Part shown: in pieces, positions 23,786-31,210 of the stretch
Position numbering within the stretch: position 1 is the first letter of the stretch
How the letters are laid out: every line of letters starts with the position of its first letter
NCBI GenBank assembly: GCA_017555455.1
Contig: JAFZGJ010000059.1
Location: 1-49,690, forward strand
Origin: Lachnospiraceae bacterium
Lineage (GTDB): Bacteria > Bacillota > Clostridia > Lachnospirales > Lachnospiraceae
DNA length: 49,690 nucleotides
Direction of reading: 5' to 3'
The notes under the pieces: generated by a model
Databases searched by the model: none
The model's input: the letters and a program-made list of their open reading frames with translations, nothing else
Told to the model about the DNA's origin: nothing
Position numbers and translations under genes: made by a program

Positions 23786-25312
23786 ATGATTACCAAAATT
23801 ATTTTTCTGTTAATATTTTTCGGCACAATGATTGGTGTCGGCGTATATTCCAGAAAACATGCAACTAACGTAAATGACTTTGTTTTAGGTGGAAGAAGTG
23901 TAGGACCTTGGCTTACGGCTTTTGCTTATGGGACCTCTTATTTTTCCGCAGTAGTTTTCGTAGGATATGCAGGGCAGTTTGGTTATAAATATGGTATCTC
24001 AGCAACCTGGATTGGGCTTGGAAATGCGATTATCGGTTCTTTACTTGCCTGGGTAATCTTAGGAAGAAGAACCAGAGTTATGAGTAAACATTTATCTGCG
24101 GCTACTATGCCGGATTATTTTGGAAAAAGATATGATTCCAAGGCTCTTAGAATTGTAGCAGCAGCCATTTCCTTCATTTTTTTGATTCCGTACACAGCGT
24201 CTGTATACAATGGTCTTTCCAGACTTTTTGGAATGGCATTTAACATTCCTTATTCGATATGTGTTATTGCCATGGCAGCACTTACCGGTGTGTATGTAGT
24301 TTTAGGCGGATATATGGCAACTGCAATTAATGACTTTATTCAGGGAATCGTAATGTTATTTGGTATCGTGGCCGTAATTGTGGCAGTGTTAGATGGTCAG
24401 GGCGGATTTTATCAGGCGATGATTACACTTTCTGAGTTGGAAAGCGATGTACCGTTAACTATGGGACAGAAAGGGGTATTTACTTCTTTCTTTGGACCGG
24501 ACCTTCCAAATCTTCTTGGAGTTGTGGTTTTAACATCTTTGGGAACCTGGGGATTACCTCAGATGGTACAGAAGTTCTATGCAATCAAAGATGAAAAATC
24601 TATCAAATACGGAACCATTATTTCTACATTCTTTGCAGTTATTGTATCCGGAGGATGTTACTTTTTAGGCGGCTTCGGACGTTTATTTGATGGACCGGCG
24701 ATTTATGATATGAATGGTAAAATAGTATACGATGCTATTGTCCCGACCATGCTTTCCGGGCTTTCTGACATCTTAATAGGAATTGTAGTTGTATTAGTAT
24801 TGTCAGCATCTATGTCTACATTGTCTTCCTTGGTTCTGACATCCAGTTCCACATTGACTCTGGATTTGATAAAGGATAATGTGATAAAAGATATGGATGA
24901 TAAAAAACAGCTTTTATGTATGAGAATTATGTTGTTATTTTTCATAGTTATCAGTGTTTTGATTGCATTAGATCCACCTGCTTTCATTGCACAGCTCATG
25001 GGAATTTCCTGGGGAGCACTGGCAGGAGCATTCTTGGCACCATTTATGTATGGTCTTTACTGGAGAGGTGTTACCCAAGCGGCTGTTTGGGCAAGTTTTG
25101 CCTGTGGTGTAGGAATTACGGTAGCCAATATGTTTTTCAAATTTATTGCATCTCCAATCAATGCAGGTGCTATTGCCATGATAGCCGGACTTATTGTAGT
25201 CCCAATCGTAAGCTTGGTTACACCCAAAATGGATGGAAAGAAATTGGATGAAATCTTCCATTGTTTGGAAGAAAAAGTCTTAGTAAGTAAGAAGAAATCG
25301 ATTGAAGAGTAA
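23786..25312 (+). CDS. Sodium:solute symporter (SSS family, PutP-like)
   Basis: A 508-residue inner-membrane protein with about 13 transmembrane helices. The SSS landmarks are DFVLGGRSVGPWLTAFAYGTSYFSAVVFVG near the N-terminus, LSAATMPDYFGKRYDSKALR, and GTWGLPQMVQKFYAIKDEKS. SSS proteins co-import proline, pantothenate, sugars or other small solutes with Na+. The clustering of residues around helix 2 is closest to PutP-type carriers, but the substrate is not fixed by sequence. It has a strong AAGGAGG ribosome site and appears to be a single-gene unit, flanked by the two inverted repeats upstream and a hairpin downstream. Confidence 0.88.
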   Translation: MITKIIFLLIFFGTMIGVGVYSRKHATNVNDFVLGGRSVGPWLTAFAYGTSYFSAVVFVGYAGQFGYKYGISATWIGLGNAIIGSLLAWVILGRRTRVMSKHLSAATMPDYFGKRYDSKALRIVAAAISFIFLIPYTASVYNGLSRLFGMAFNIPYSICVIAMAALTGVYVVLGGYMATAINDFIQGIVMLFGIVAVIVAVLDGQGGFYQAMITLSELESDVPLTMGQKGVFTSFFGPDLPNLLGVVVLTSLGTWGLPQMVQKFYAIKDEKSIKYGTIISTFFAVIVSGGCYFLGGFGRLFDGPAIYDMNGKIVYDAIVPTMLSGLSDILIGIVVVLVLSASMSTLSSLVLTSSSTLTLDLIKDNVIKDMDDKKQLLCMRIMLLFFIVISVLIALDPPAFIAQLMGISWGALAGAFLAPFMYGLYWRGVTQAAVWASFACGVGITVANMFFKFIASPINAGAIAMIAGLIVVPIVSLVTPKMDGKKLDEIFHCLEEKVLVSKKKSIEE

Positions 25313-25318
25313 AAAGGG

Positions 25319-25342
25319 GGCTGGTATTTTTGTACCAGCCTT
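25319..25342 (+). terminator. Bidirectional terminator between symporter and pfkB-type kinase
   Basis: An 8-bp perfect stem (25319-25326 with 25333-25340) with a TTTTTG loop. The flanks give a T run on the minus side and a short one on the plus side, so it probably serves both convergent genes. Confidence 0.75.
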
Positions 25343-25349
25343 CTACTAG

Positions 25350-26252
25350 TTATATATAAGAAAGTAATTTCATAATCTCATCTTTCGTAGCCAGTTCTTC
25401 GGAATATGCACTGGCACTTCCGGCAGCAACCGCCATATGAAAAGCTTTTCCATAATCACCGGCAGTTTCCCATGCGGCTAAAAAACCTGCAATCATAGAA
25501 TCCCCGGAACCCACAGCATTGATCAGTTTTCCCGGCGGAACATTGGTTTCAAAACTTTCTCCTTCTTCAGATACAAAAACAGCTCCGTCACCGGATAAAG
25601 AAACCATGACATTTCTGGCTCCTAAGCGTTGCAGATGTCTGGCATAGCGGATAGCCTCTTCTTTGCTTTCAATAGTAATGTCAAAGGCCTCCTCTAATTC
25701 ATGGCGATTAGGTTTAATTAAAAAGGGTCGATAATGAAGTGTATTCATTAATAAATCTTTTGTAGCATCGACCACAATATGAATCTTTTTACCTTTTAGT
25801 TCTTCCAGAATAATCTGATAAATATTGGAAGGTACAGAAGCAGGGATACTGCCTGCTAAAATAAGCGAATCCCCATCTTTTAAACGATGTAACTGTTCTA
25901 TAAGTTCTTTCAATTTATCTGCCGGAATCTCAGGACCGGAACCATTGATTTCTGTGCTGTCATAGTTTTTCAATTTTACATTGATTCGGTTATTACCGTT
26001 GTCAAGTGTTATAAAATCACAAAGAATACCACGTTCCTGACTTAAGCGTTTGATTTCGTTTCCGGTAAAACCGGCAATAAATCCCAGTGCAATATTGGGG
26101 ATACCTAAATTGGTAAGAACAGTAGAGACATTGATTCCCTTTCCGCCCGGGAACATTTTTTCTTCGGTAGTCCGGTTGGTTTTTCCAAGAAAAAAATTCT
26201 CCATGGAAACAATGTAGTCGATAGATGGATTAAAAGTAACGGTATAAATCAC
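25350..26252 (-). CDS. fruK: 1-phosphofructokinase-like PfkB-family sugar kinase
   Basis: A 300-residue kinase. The N-terminus IYTVTFNPSIDYIV matches FruK/LacC-type enzymes that phosphorylate fructose 1-phosphate or tagatose 6-phosphate. The PfkB motifs are FPGGKGINVSTVL and NAVGSGDSMIAGFLAAW, with the catalytic Asp in the latter. The start is a GTG complementary to 26250-26252, 8 bases after AAGGAG; a GTG three codons earlier falls in the ribosome-site spacing. No PTS fructose permease or DeoR regulator is adjacent, so the substrate route is unclear. A tagatose-6-phosphate kinase is a reasonable alternative. Confidence 0.82.
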   Translation of the reverse strand: MIYTVTFNPSIDYIVSMENFFLGKTNRTTEEKMFPGGKGINVSTVLTNLGIPNIALGFIAGFTGNEIKRLSQERGILCDFITLDNGNNRINVKLKNYDSTEINGSGPEIPADKLKELIEQLHRLKDGDSLILAGSIPASVPSNIYQIILEELKGKKIHIVVDATKDLLMNTLHYRPFLIKPNRHELEEAFDITIESKEEAIRYARHLQRLGARNVMVSLSGDGAVFVSEEGESFETNVPPGKLINAVGSGDSMIAGFLAAWETAGDYGKAFHMAVAAGSASAYSEELATKDEIMKLLSYI

Positions 26253-26383
26253 AGGGGACACTCCTTTACATATGATAACTTTGGAAATATAATTAAATTA
26301 TAGAATATTATAGATAATTATAGCTTAATTAGAGATTTTAATCTATGATACTTTAAAAAATTGCGATAAAGGAGGAAAAATTT

Positions 26384-27097
26384 ATGCAGTATTCAGCAAG
26401 TGATTTTAGAGCTATGGCAAGAGAAAAGCTAAGTGGAAAATGGGGTACAGCTATATTAATAACACTGCTTGCTTCCATTTTAGGAGCGGCAACCATGGTA
26501 TCTTTGGAAATTGAATTAAAATTCGAAAGTGGAAGAGGGATAGTAGTAACTCTTTTTGAAGAATATGCGTTTACTTTATTAAAGGAAGGACCAATATCCG
26601 GAATGCTGGCAGTTGTGGCAATTGTTTGGGGGATTGTATTTTTGGTGATTGGCGGTGCCATGACTTTGGGATATTTTCAATTTTTTCAGAATCTGGTAAG
26701 AAAGGAAGAAGCAGAAGTAAATACGTTATTTGTACATAAAAAGAAATTATGGCATGGTTTTTGTATTAATTTTTTGCAGGGACTGTATATTGTTCTTTGG
26801 ACACTTTGCTTTATTATTCCCGGAATTATGGCTGGTTATAGCTATGGTATGGCGCATTTTATCGCAAACGATCATCCGGAAATGAGTGCCAGTGAAGTTC
26901 TTACTGCATCCAAAGTAATGATGGACGGAAACAGATGGAGATTATTTTGCTTGGAGATTTCTTTTATAGGATGGGCTATTTTGTCTGCATTTACTTTAGG
27001 ACTGGGAAGTTTTGTGCTGGCTCCTTATGTAGAAACTGCAAAAGCCCATTTCTATCAGGATTTGCTGCATAATGGCATGCAGTTGGAAAATGGCTGA
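26384..27097 (+). CDS. DUF975 family integral membrane protein
   Basis: A 237-residue membrane protein with about five or six transmembrane helices. The N-terminal SASDFRAMAREKLSGKWGTAILITLLAS is the usual DUF975 opening. A central stretch (GGAMTLGYFQFFQNLVRKEEAEVNTLF) and the conserved IIPGIMAGYSYGMAHFIANDHPEMSASEVLTASK block are also typical. Members are widespread in Firmicutes, with no established activity. The GGAGG ribosome site is strong. It sits between the divergent kinase at 26252 and the epimerase at 27237, with a 139-base gap to the latter. Confidence 0.85.
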   Translation: MQYSASDFRAMAREKLSGKWGTAILITLLASILGAATMVSLEIELKFESGRGIVVTLFEEYAFTLLKEGPISGMLAVVAIVWGIVFLVIGGAMTLGYFQFFQNLVRKEEAEVNTLFVHKKKLWHGFCINFLQGLYIVLWTLCFIIPGIMAGYSYGMAHFIANDHPEMSASEVLTASKVMMDGNRWRLFCLEISFIGWAILSAFTLGLGSFVLAPYVETAKAHFYQDLLHNGMQLENG

Positions 27098-27236
27098 GTT
27101 TATGATTATTTTATTTGTAGGAACAAGTATCAGGTGGTAGAATACAGATATGATATTGACCATCTTTTTAAAATTAAGGGTCGGGTCTTGTTCATAAGGA
27201 GTAGGAAAAATAAAGGAGTAATGAGAGGGAAGAATC

Positions 27237-28127
27237 ATGGCAATGCACGTATTGGAAAATGAGTTTTTAAAGGTATCAGTAGCAGATGCAGGAGCAGAGT
27301 TAAGTAGCGTAATTGACAAAGAAAGTGGGTTAGAGCGTCTTCATGATGGGAATCCGGATATTTGGAACCGTCATGCCCCAATTCTTTTTCCTTTTGTAGG
27401 AAAAGTGGTAGGCGGAAAGTATCGTATCGGTGAAAAAGAATACGAAATGAAAACACAGCATGGGTTTGCCAGAGATATGGAATTTGAGTTTGTGGAAGCG
27501 GATGAAAAACGTATAGTACACAGATTACTTCCCAATGATAATACCGGAGCCATCTATCCTTATGAATTTGAGCTTTTGGTAACCCATGAAATAGATGAAG
27601 AAAATCCACGTCTTTTGAATGTAAAGTGGGAAGTAAAAAACAACAGTGATGATACGATGTATTATTTTATCGGAGGTCATCCTGCATTTACTACCGTAGA
27701 AGCTGATCCTAAAGCGAAGGAAGAATATTATTTGGAATTTGTAGGATGTGATTCCATTGAATATTTTGGGGTAAGCGAGAAAACCGGATTTGCTACACCA
27801 CAGGAAACTAAAACAGTAGCATTAGAGAATGGTTTCTTGAAATTTAATGAGGACGTATATGTTACCTTGATTTTTGATGATTTCAAGTTTGATAAAGTAA
27901 GAATCTGCCGTCCGGATAAAACTCCATATGTGACTATGGAATGCAGTCAGTTTACCAGCTACGGAATTTGGGCGAAAGAAAACGGTAACTTTATCTGTTT
28001 GGAACCATGGGCAGGAAGAACGGATAATGATGGTTTTACAGGAACCGTTGACGAAAAATACGGAGTGAATATTTTGGCAGCAGGAGAAAGCAAGACCACT
28101 CAGCACAGTATTGAATTCCATAAATAA
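27237..28127 (+). CDS. Aldose 1-epimerase family protein (LacX-like)
   Basis: A 296-residue beta-sandwich sugar epimerase of the galactose-mutarotase superfamily. The start motif LENEFLKVSVADAGAELSSVID, the HAPILFPFVGKVVGGKY stretch, the TQHGFARDM histidine and the GGHPAFT histidine fit the LacX/YihR-type branch. The C-terminal EPWAGRTDNDG carries the expected catalytic Glu. It would interconvert the alpha and beta anomers of an aldose, perhaps supplying substrates for GH2 or GalE pathways elsewhere in the cell. The start has a GAGGG site 8 bases upstream; a second Met lies two codons later. A strong terminator follows. Confidence 0.9.
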   Translation: MAMHVLENEFLKVSVADAGAELSSVIDKESGLERLHDGNPDIWNRHAPILFPFVGKVVGGKYRIGEKEYEMKTQHGFARDMEFEFVEADEKRIVHRLLPNDNTGAIYPYEFELLVTHEIDEENPRLLNVKWEVKNNSDDTMYYFIGGHPAFTTVEADPKAKEEYYLEFVGCDSIEYFGVSEKTGFATPQETKTVALENGFLKFNEDVYVTLIFDDFKFDKVRICRPDKTPYVTMECSQFTSYGIWAKENGNFICLEPWAGRTDNDGFTGTVDEKYGVNILAAGESKTTQHSIEFHK

Positions 28128-28154
28128 AAATATATTGAGAAAATATAAATGATT

Positions 28155-28180
28155 GGAGGAGCACCAGGCTCCTCCTTTTT
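28155..28180 (+). terminator. Terminator after aldose epimerase gene
   Basis: An 8-bp GC-rich perfect stem (28155-28162 with 28168-28175) with a five-base loop, followed by TTTTT. Confidence 0.9.
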
Positions 28181-28291
28181 GCTGTCACGAATTATGAGAT
28201 AAAGTGAATGTAAAAAGAACGCATAAGGGGGAAAAGCAAAGCATATCTTAGAAGAAACAGAGTTTGGATAATGAAATTAGAAGGTGTGCCT

Positions 28292-28756
28292 ATGAAAAGA
28301 GACTGGAAAGCATTGGTAATCAATATTTTAATTCCGCTGGCAGTGGGAACAGCTGCAGGATTGTTAAGCATGGGAGGAATGGAGAGTTTTGGTGCCATGA
28401 ATCAACCTCCGTTGTCACCACCGGCATGGGTATTTCCTATTGCATGGACCATACTTTATACCTTAATGGGAATTAGTTCTTATCTTATTTATAGCAGTGA
28501 GTCAGATGCTGAAAGCCGGGCATTATCAACCTATGGATATCAGTTACTTGTTAATTTCTTATGGCCTGTTTTTTTCTTTAATTTCCGTTGGTACTTTTTT
28601 GCATTTTTATGGCTGGCTTTTTTGTGGATTCTGGTGGCAAAAATGATTTTAGAATTTGGAGGGATATCAAAAATCGCAGCATTATTAAATCTTCCCTATT
28701 TATTATGGCTTAGCTTTGCAGGATATTTGAATTTGGGAGTTTGGTTATTGAATTGA
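28292..28756 (+). CDS. tspO: TspO/MBR family membrane protein
   Basis: A 154-residue protein with five transmembrane helices. The family signature is seen as PPLSPPAWVFPIAWTILY (residues 41-58), and LLVNFLWPVFFFNFRWYFFAF marks the third and fourth helices. TspO proteins bind tetrapyrroles and lipids, and bacterial forms degrade porphyrins or regulate stress responses. The ATG at 28292 follows AGAAGGTG; an ATG at 28271 has no ribosome site. The gene sits alone between a terminator and the choloylglycine-hydrolase gene. The presence of TspO in an apparent anaerobe is common in gut Clostridia. Confidence 0.9.
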   Translation: MKRDWKALVINILIPLAVGTAAGLLSMGGMESFGAMNQPPLSPPAWVFPIAWTILYTLMGISSYLIYSSESDAESRALSTYGYQLLVNFLWPVFFFNFRWYFFAFLWLAFLWILVAKMILEFGGISKIAALLNLPYLLWLSFAGYLNLGVWLLN

Positions 28757-28793
28757 ATATAGAAAAGATAATTCTTTTTGAAAATAAAATAAA

Positions 28794-28848
28794 TATTGTC
28801 CGGGAATACTAAAGAATAAAACGAATATTTAACAAAAAAAGGACAATA
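28794..28848 (+). promoter_or_regulatory. Inverted repeat enclosing the ribosome site of the choloylglycine hydrolase gene
   Basis: TATTGTCC (28794-28801) and GGACAATA (28841-28848) form a perfect 8-bp inverted repeat with 39 bases between. The downstream arm includes part of the AAAGGA ribosome site two bases before the ATG at 28851. Pairing in mRNA would hide the site. Confidence 0.4.
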
Positions 28849-28850
28849 AG

Positions 28851-29912
28851 ATGAGTAAAATGAATAAAAATAAGTATAAAAACATTCTTCACGGTGCCTG
28901 CTCCTGTATGACTCTCACCTCTAAAACCGGAAAACATTATTGGTTTCGTACCTGCGATATCGATACAGATATTTGGAAAGATGGCGCCCATGTGGTACAG
29001 CAGGCAGCGGGAGAAACCATTATATATGGAAACGGAAAAAAGGAAATTGGCCTATATTCCTTTGTTGGTATGACTTACAACTCATTGGATACCTGGTTGT
29101 TGGATGGTATCAATGAATATGGACTGACCGGTGGATTGTTAATGTTATACCAGGGAACCAGTGTGGAAAAAGCGGAAGAGGGCAGAGCCGGTTATATTGG
29201 CATGGAGTTGGTGACAAAAATATTATCTTCCTGTAAAAATGTAGAGGAGATTATTGCTTTGGCAGAAAATGTTCAAGTGTTGGATATTCCTTATGACGGA
29301 AAAAATCTGCCTGCCACCATGCATTATTTTTTTGCAGATCCAAGAGGAAATGAAGTAATTTTGGAAGCTACCCAAAGAGAAAAACCGGGAATATTTGAAA
29401 TTTGGGAAAAAGATGAAATATTAGGGGTCATGACAAATTCGCCACCTTATAAGGAACAATTACAAAATTTGGCTTGGTTTTTATCACAGTCTCCGGAGTT
29501 AAAACAAGGATTTCAAGGACAAGCTATTACGGAATTGGTTTTAGACGGAAGAAGTATAAAAGCGGATAAAAAGGCAGAACATTTATCACTCAACGGAACC
29601 TTCCCGGCATCCTACAGTTCCTATGATCGATTTATAAGGTTGTCAGTTTTCAAGGCGTTAAATAAGAGTGGAAGGCATTTTGAAGATGAAAAAATACTGG
29701 CATTGGGAACCGGAATTATGAATACGGTTTGCGAACCCTATACAGGAGGGGTTTTTCACTATACAAAAATAGAAGAAAATGGAAAAGTAATAGGACAAAA
29801 AGAAAGCTATACCCAATATATAAGTATGTATGATATGGAAGAAAAATGTTTTTTTATAAAAAAGTTTGATGAAGTAAGCTGGAGAAAGTATTTCCAACTT
29901 GAAAATTCATAG
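28851..29912 (+). CDS. Choloylglycine hydrolase family amidase (bile salt hydrolase/penicillin V acylase type)
   Basis: A 353-residue Ntn-hydrolase that cleaves linear amide bonds. Aligned by eye with bile salt hydrolases, the nucleophile is Cys17 (GACSCMTL), with Arg33 and Asp36 (FRTCD) at the expected distances. Other landmarks are LLDGINEYGLTGG, Asn196 in VMTNSPPY, and Arg260 in SYSSYDRFIRLS. All main catalytic residues are present. Cys17 must become the N-terminus, so a 16-residue propeptide would have to be removed. No in-frame start just before Cys17 is visible, and no signal peptide is present. Substrates could be conjugated bile acids, penicillin V or N-acyl amino acids or homoserine lactones. 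The next downstream sequence is a gene remnant. Confidence 0.85.
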   Translation: MSKMNKNKYKNILHGACSCMTLTSKTGKHYWFRTCDIDTDIWKDGAHVVQQAAGETIIYGNGKKEIGLYSFVGMTYNSLDTWLLDGINEYGLTGGLLMLYQGTSVEKAEEGRAGYIGMELVTKILSSCKNVEEIIALAENVQVLDIPYDGKNLPATMHYFFADPRGNEVILEATQREKPGIFEIWEKDEILGVMTNSPPYKEQLQNLAWFLSQSPELKQGFQGQAITELVLDGRSIKADKKAEHLSLNGTFPASYSSYDRFIRLSVFKALNKSGRHFEDEKILALGTGIMNTVCEPYTGGVFHYTKIEENGKVIGQKESYTQYISMYDMEEKCFFIKKFDEVSWRKYFQLENS

Positions 29913-29925
29913 AGAGGAAATAATT

Positions 29926-29985
29926 GTGAAAAAACTTTTAACATTATTGTTGAGTGTTTCCATGGTTGCAACTCTTTTTATATGA
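29926..29985 (+). pseudogene. Truncated signal-peptide ORF, remnant of a lipoprotein gene
   Basis: A GTG start with a GAGAGGAAA ribosome site encodes 19 residues, MKKLLTLLLSVSMVATLFI, then TGA. This is the typical start of a secreted or lipoprotein signal peptide with no mature protein left. It is followed at once by unrelated AT-rich sequence. With the permease fragment at 30077-30247 it looks like the first gene of an ABC importer operon whose middle was deleted. The identity as a binding-protein gene is inference. Confidence 0.55.
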
Positions 29986-30289
29986 GAAGCTTATATTTGT
30001 TTGAGGAAAATTTAAAAAATCTGTTAGACTATATATTTATGGTGATTTTGATAATAAATAGTTATATACTTGATAAGGAGAAGAGATATGTCGGAATACA
30101 TTGTTGATTGCAGAGATGCCAAGCAGTTATTCGGACTTAGTGATGGTGTTCCCCTATGTGCTCACCTTACTTTTGCTGGTGTTTTTCTCGAAACATAATG
30201 CGGCACCGAAGGCATTGGGAGAAATTTACGATAAAGGAAAACGATAAAAGAACGAAAAAGGTCATTTTATTATGTGAAAGGTTATAAGT
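29986..30289 (+). other. Gene-poor stretch holding the remnants
   Basis: About 300 bases with no intact gene. It contains AT-rich filler (29986-30076), the permease C-terminal fragment and the ribosome site of the acyltransferase at 30290. A 36-codon ORF at 30088-30198 with an AAGGAG site overlaps the permease frame and is probably fortuitous. Confidence 0.6.
30077..30247 (+). pseudogene. C-terminal fragment of a sugar/nucleoside ABC transporter permease
   Basis: An open frame from just after a TAA at 30074 to the TAA at 30245-30247. Its last 40 residues read as a final transmembrane helix and tail: DLVMVFPYVLTLLLLVFFSK followed by APKALGEIYDKGKR. This tail is typical of inner-membrane permeases of the BMP-type nucleoside/simple sugar importers (YufP/YufQ-like). 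There is no start codon, no ribosome site in this frame and no upstream body. It is a relic left by deletion of the operon between the lipoprotein start and the permease end. Confidence 0.65.
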
Positions 30290-31027
30290 ATGAAGAATAG
30301 ATTGCAATTACCGGATACCATCCGTGGAATCGTACTGGTTAGCATGATCATTTATCATGCATCTTGGAATTTAGTATATATCTATAATGTTAAGTGGGAG
30401 TGGTATCATAGCCGTGGGGCATATCTATGGCAGCAGAGTATTTGCTGGACCTTTATTTTGCTGTCCGGATTTTGTTTTTCTTTGGGAAGAAGACATTTGA
30501 AAAATGGTCTGGTGGTGTTTGGCAGTGGAGCCCTGGTGACGGCGGCAACACTTCTGTTCATGCCTCAAAATAGAGTCGTTTTCGGAGTACTGACATGCAT
30601 TGGTTCCTGTATTCTGATTTTGACGGTTACGGAAAAGCTGTGGAAGAAAGTAAGGGCAGAAGGAGGAATTATAGTTAGTTTTTTATTGTTTTTGCTTACA
30701 AAAAATATAAATAGTGGCTATTTAGGAATTGCAGATATAAAAGTAGTAGAGATCCCTACAGAATGGTTTAGCAATTACCTTACTGCTTATTTAGGATTTC
30801 CTTCAAGAGGGTTTTATTCTACAGATTATTTTTCGTTGTTTCCATGGCTGTTTTTGTTTATGACAGGATTTTATTTGTATCAGATTTTTATGAAACGGGA
30901 AATTCTGAAAAAGAAATTTATGGAGAAAGGTATTCCTGTATTTTCTTTTTTGGGAAAACATTCATTGTTAATCTATTTGTTGCATCAACCGGTGATATAC
31001 GGTGTACAGGAAATGATTTTCAAATAG
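30290..31027 (+). CDS. DUF1624 / heparan-alpha-glucosaminide N-acetyltransferase-like membrane protein
   Basis: A 245-residue protein with about seven transmembrane helices. The opening RLQLPDTIRGIVLVSMIIYHASWNLVYI is the conserved DUF1624 start, with the His in MIIYHASWN at the predicted catalytic place. A HSLLIYLLHQPVIYG helix closes the protein. The family includes the lysosomal acetyltransferase of heparan and bacterial membrane acyltransferases. A role in surface polysaccharide acylation is plausible. The ATG follows AAAGG by 8 bases. It lies directly after the permease remnant, where an intact transporter operon may once have stood. Confidence 0.82.
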   Translation: MKNRLQLPDTIRGIVLVSMIIYHASWNLVYIYNVKWEWYHSRGAYLWQQSICWTFILLSGFCFSLGRRHLKNGLVVFGSGALVTAATLLFMPQNRVVFGVLTCIGSCILILTVTEKLWKKVRAEGGIIVSFLLFLLTKNINSGYLGIADIKVVEIPTEWFSNYLTAYLGFPSRGFYSTDYFSLFPWLFLFMTGFYLYQIFMKREILKKKFMEKGIPVFSFLGKHSLLIYLLHQPVIYGVQEMIFK

Positions 31028-31129
31028 ACAGATTTCAGATATATAATTTTCGGAAAAAAGTAGTAAATAGAAAATCCTTGTAAAAAAGAGCGAAAAAAGA
31101 AGAAAAGTGGAAGAAAAGGTAAAAATACT

Positions 31130-31158
31130 TTGCTGAAACAAAGTGGATACTGTATAAT
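31130..31158 (+). promoter_or_regulatory. Sigma-A-type promoter of the chemoreceptor gene
   Basis: TTGCTG (31130-31135), a 17-base spacer and TATAAT (31153-31158). A small CTTTG/CAAAG inverted repeat covers the -35 region. The start codon is 53 bases after the -10 box. Confidence 0.7.
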
Positions 31159-31210
31159 AGATATCATACGAGCTGGATGTGGCGAGACAGAAGAAAGTGG
31201 GTAAAGGCAA

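Noticed and set aside
30088-30198. A 36-codon ORF with an AAGGAG ribosome site in the remnant region
   Set aside because: It overlaps the permease fragment in another frame and resembles no known protein; the permease reading explains the bases better.
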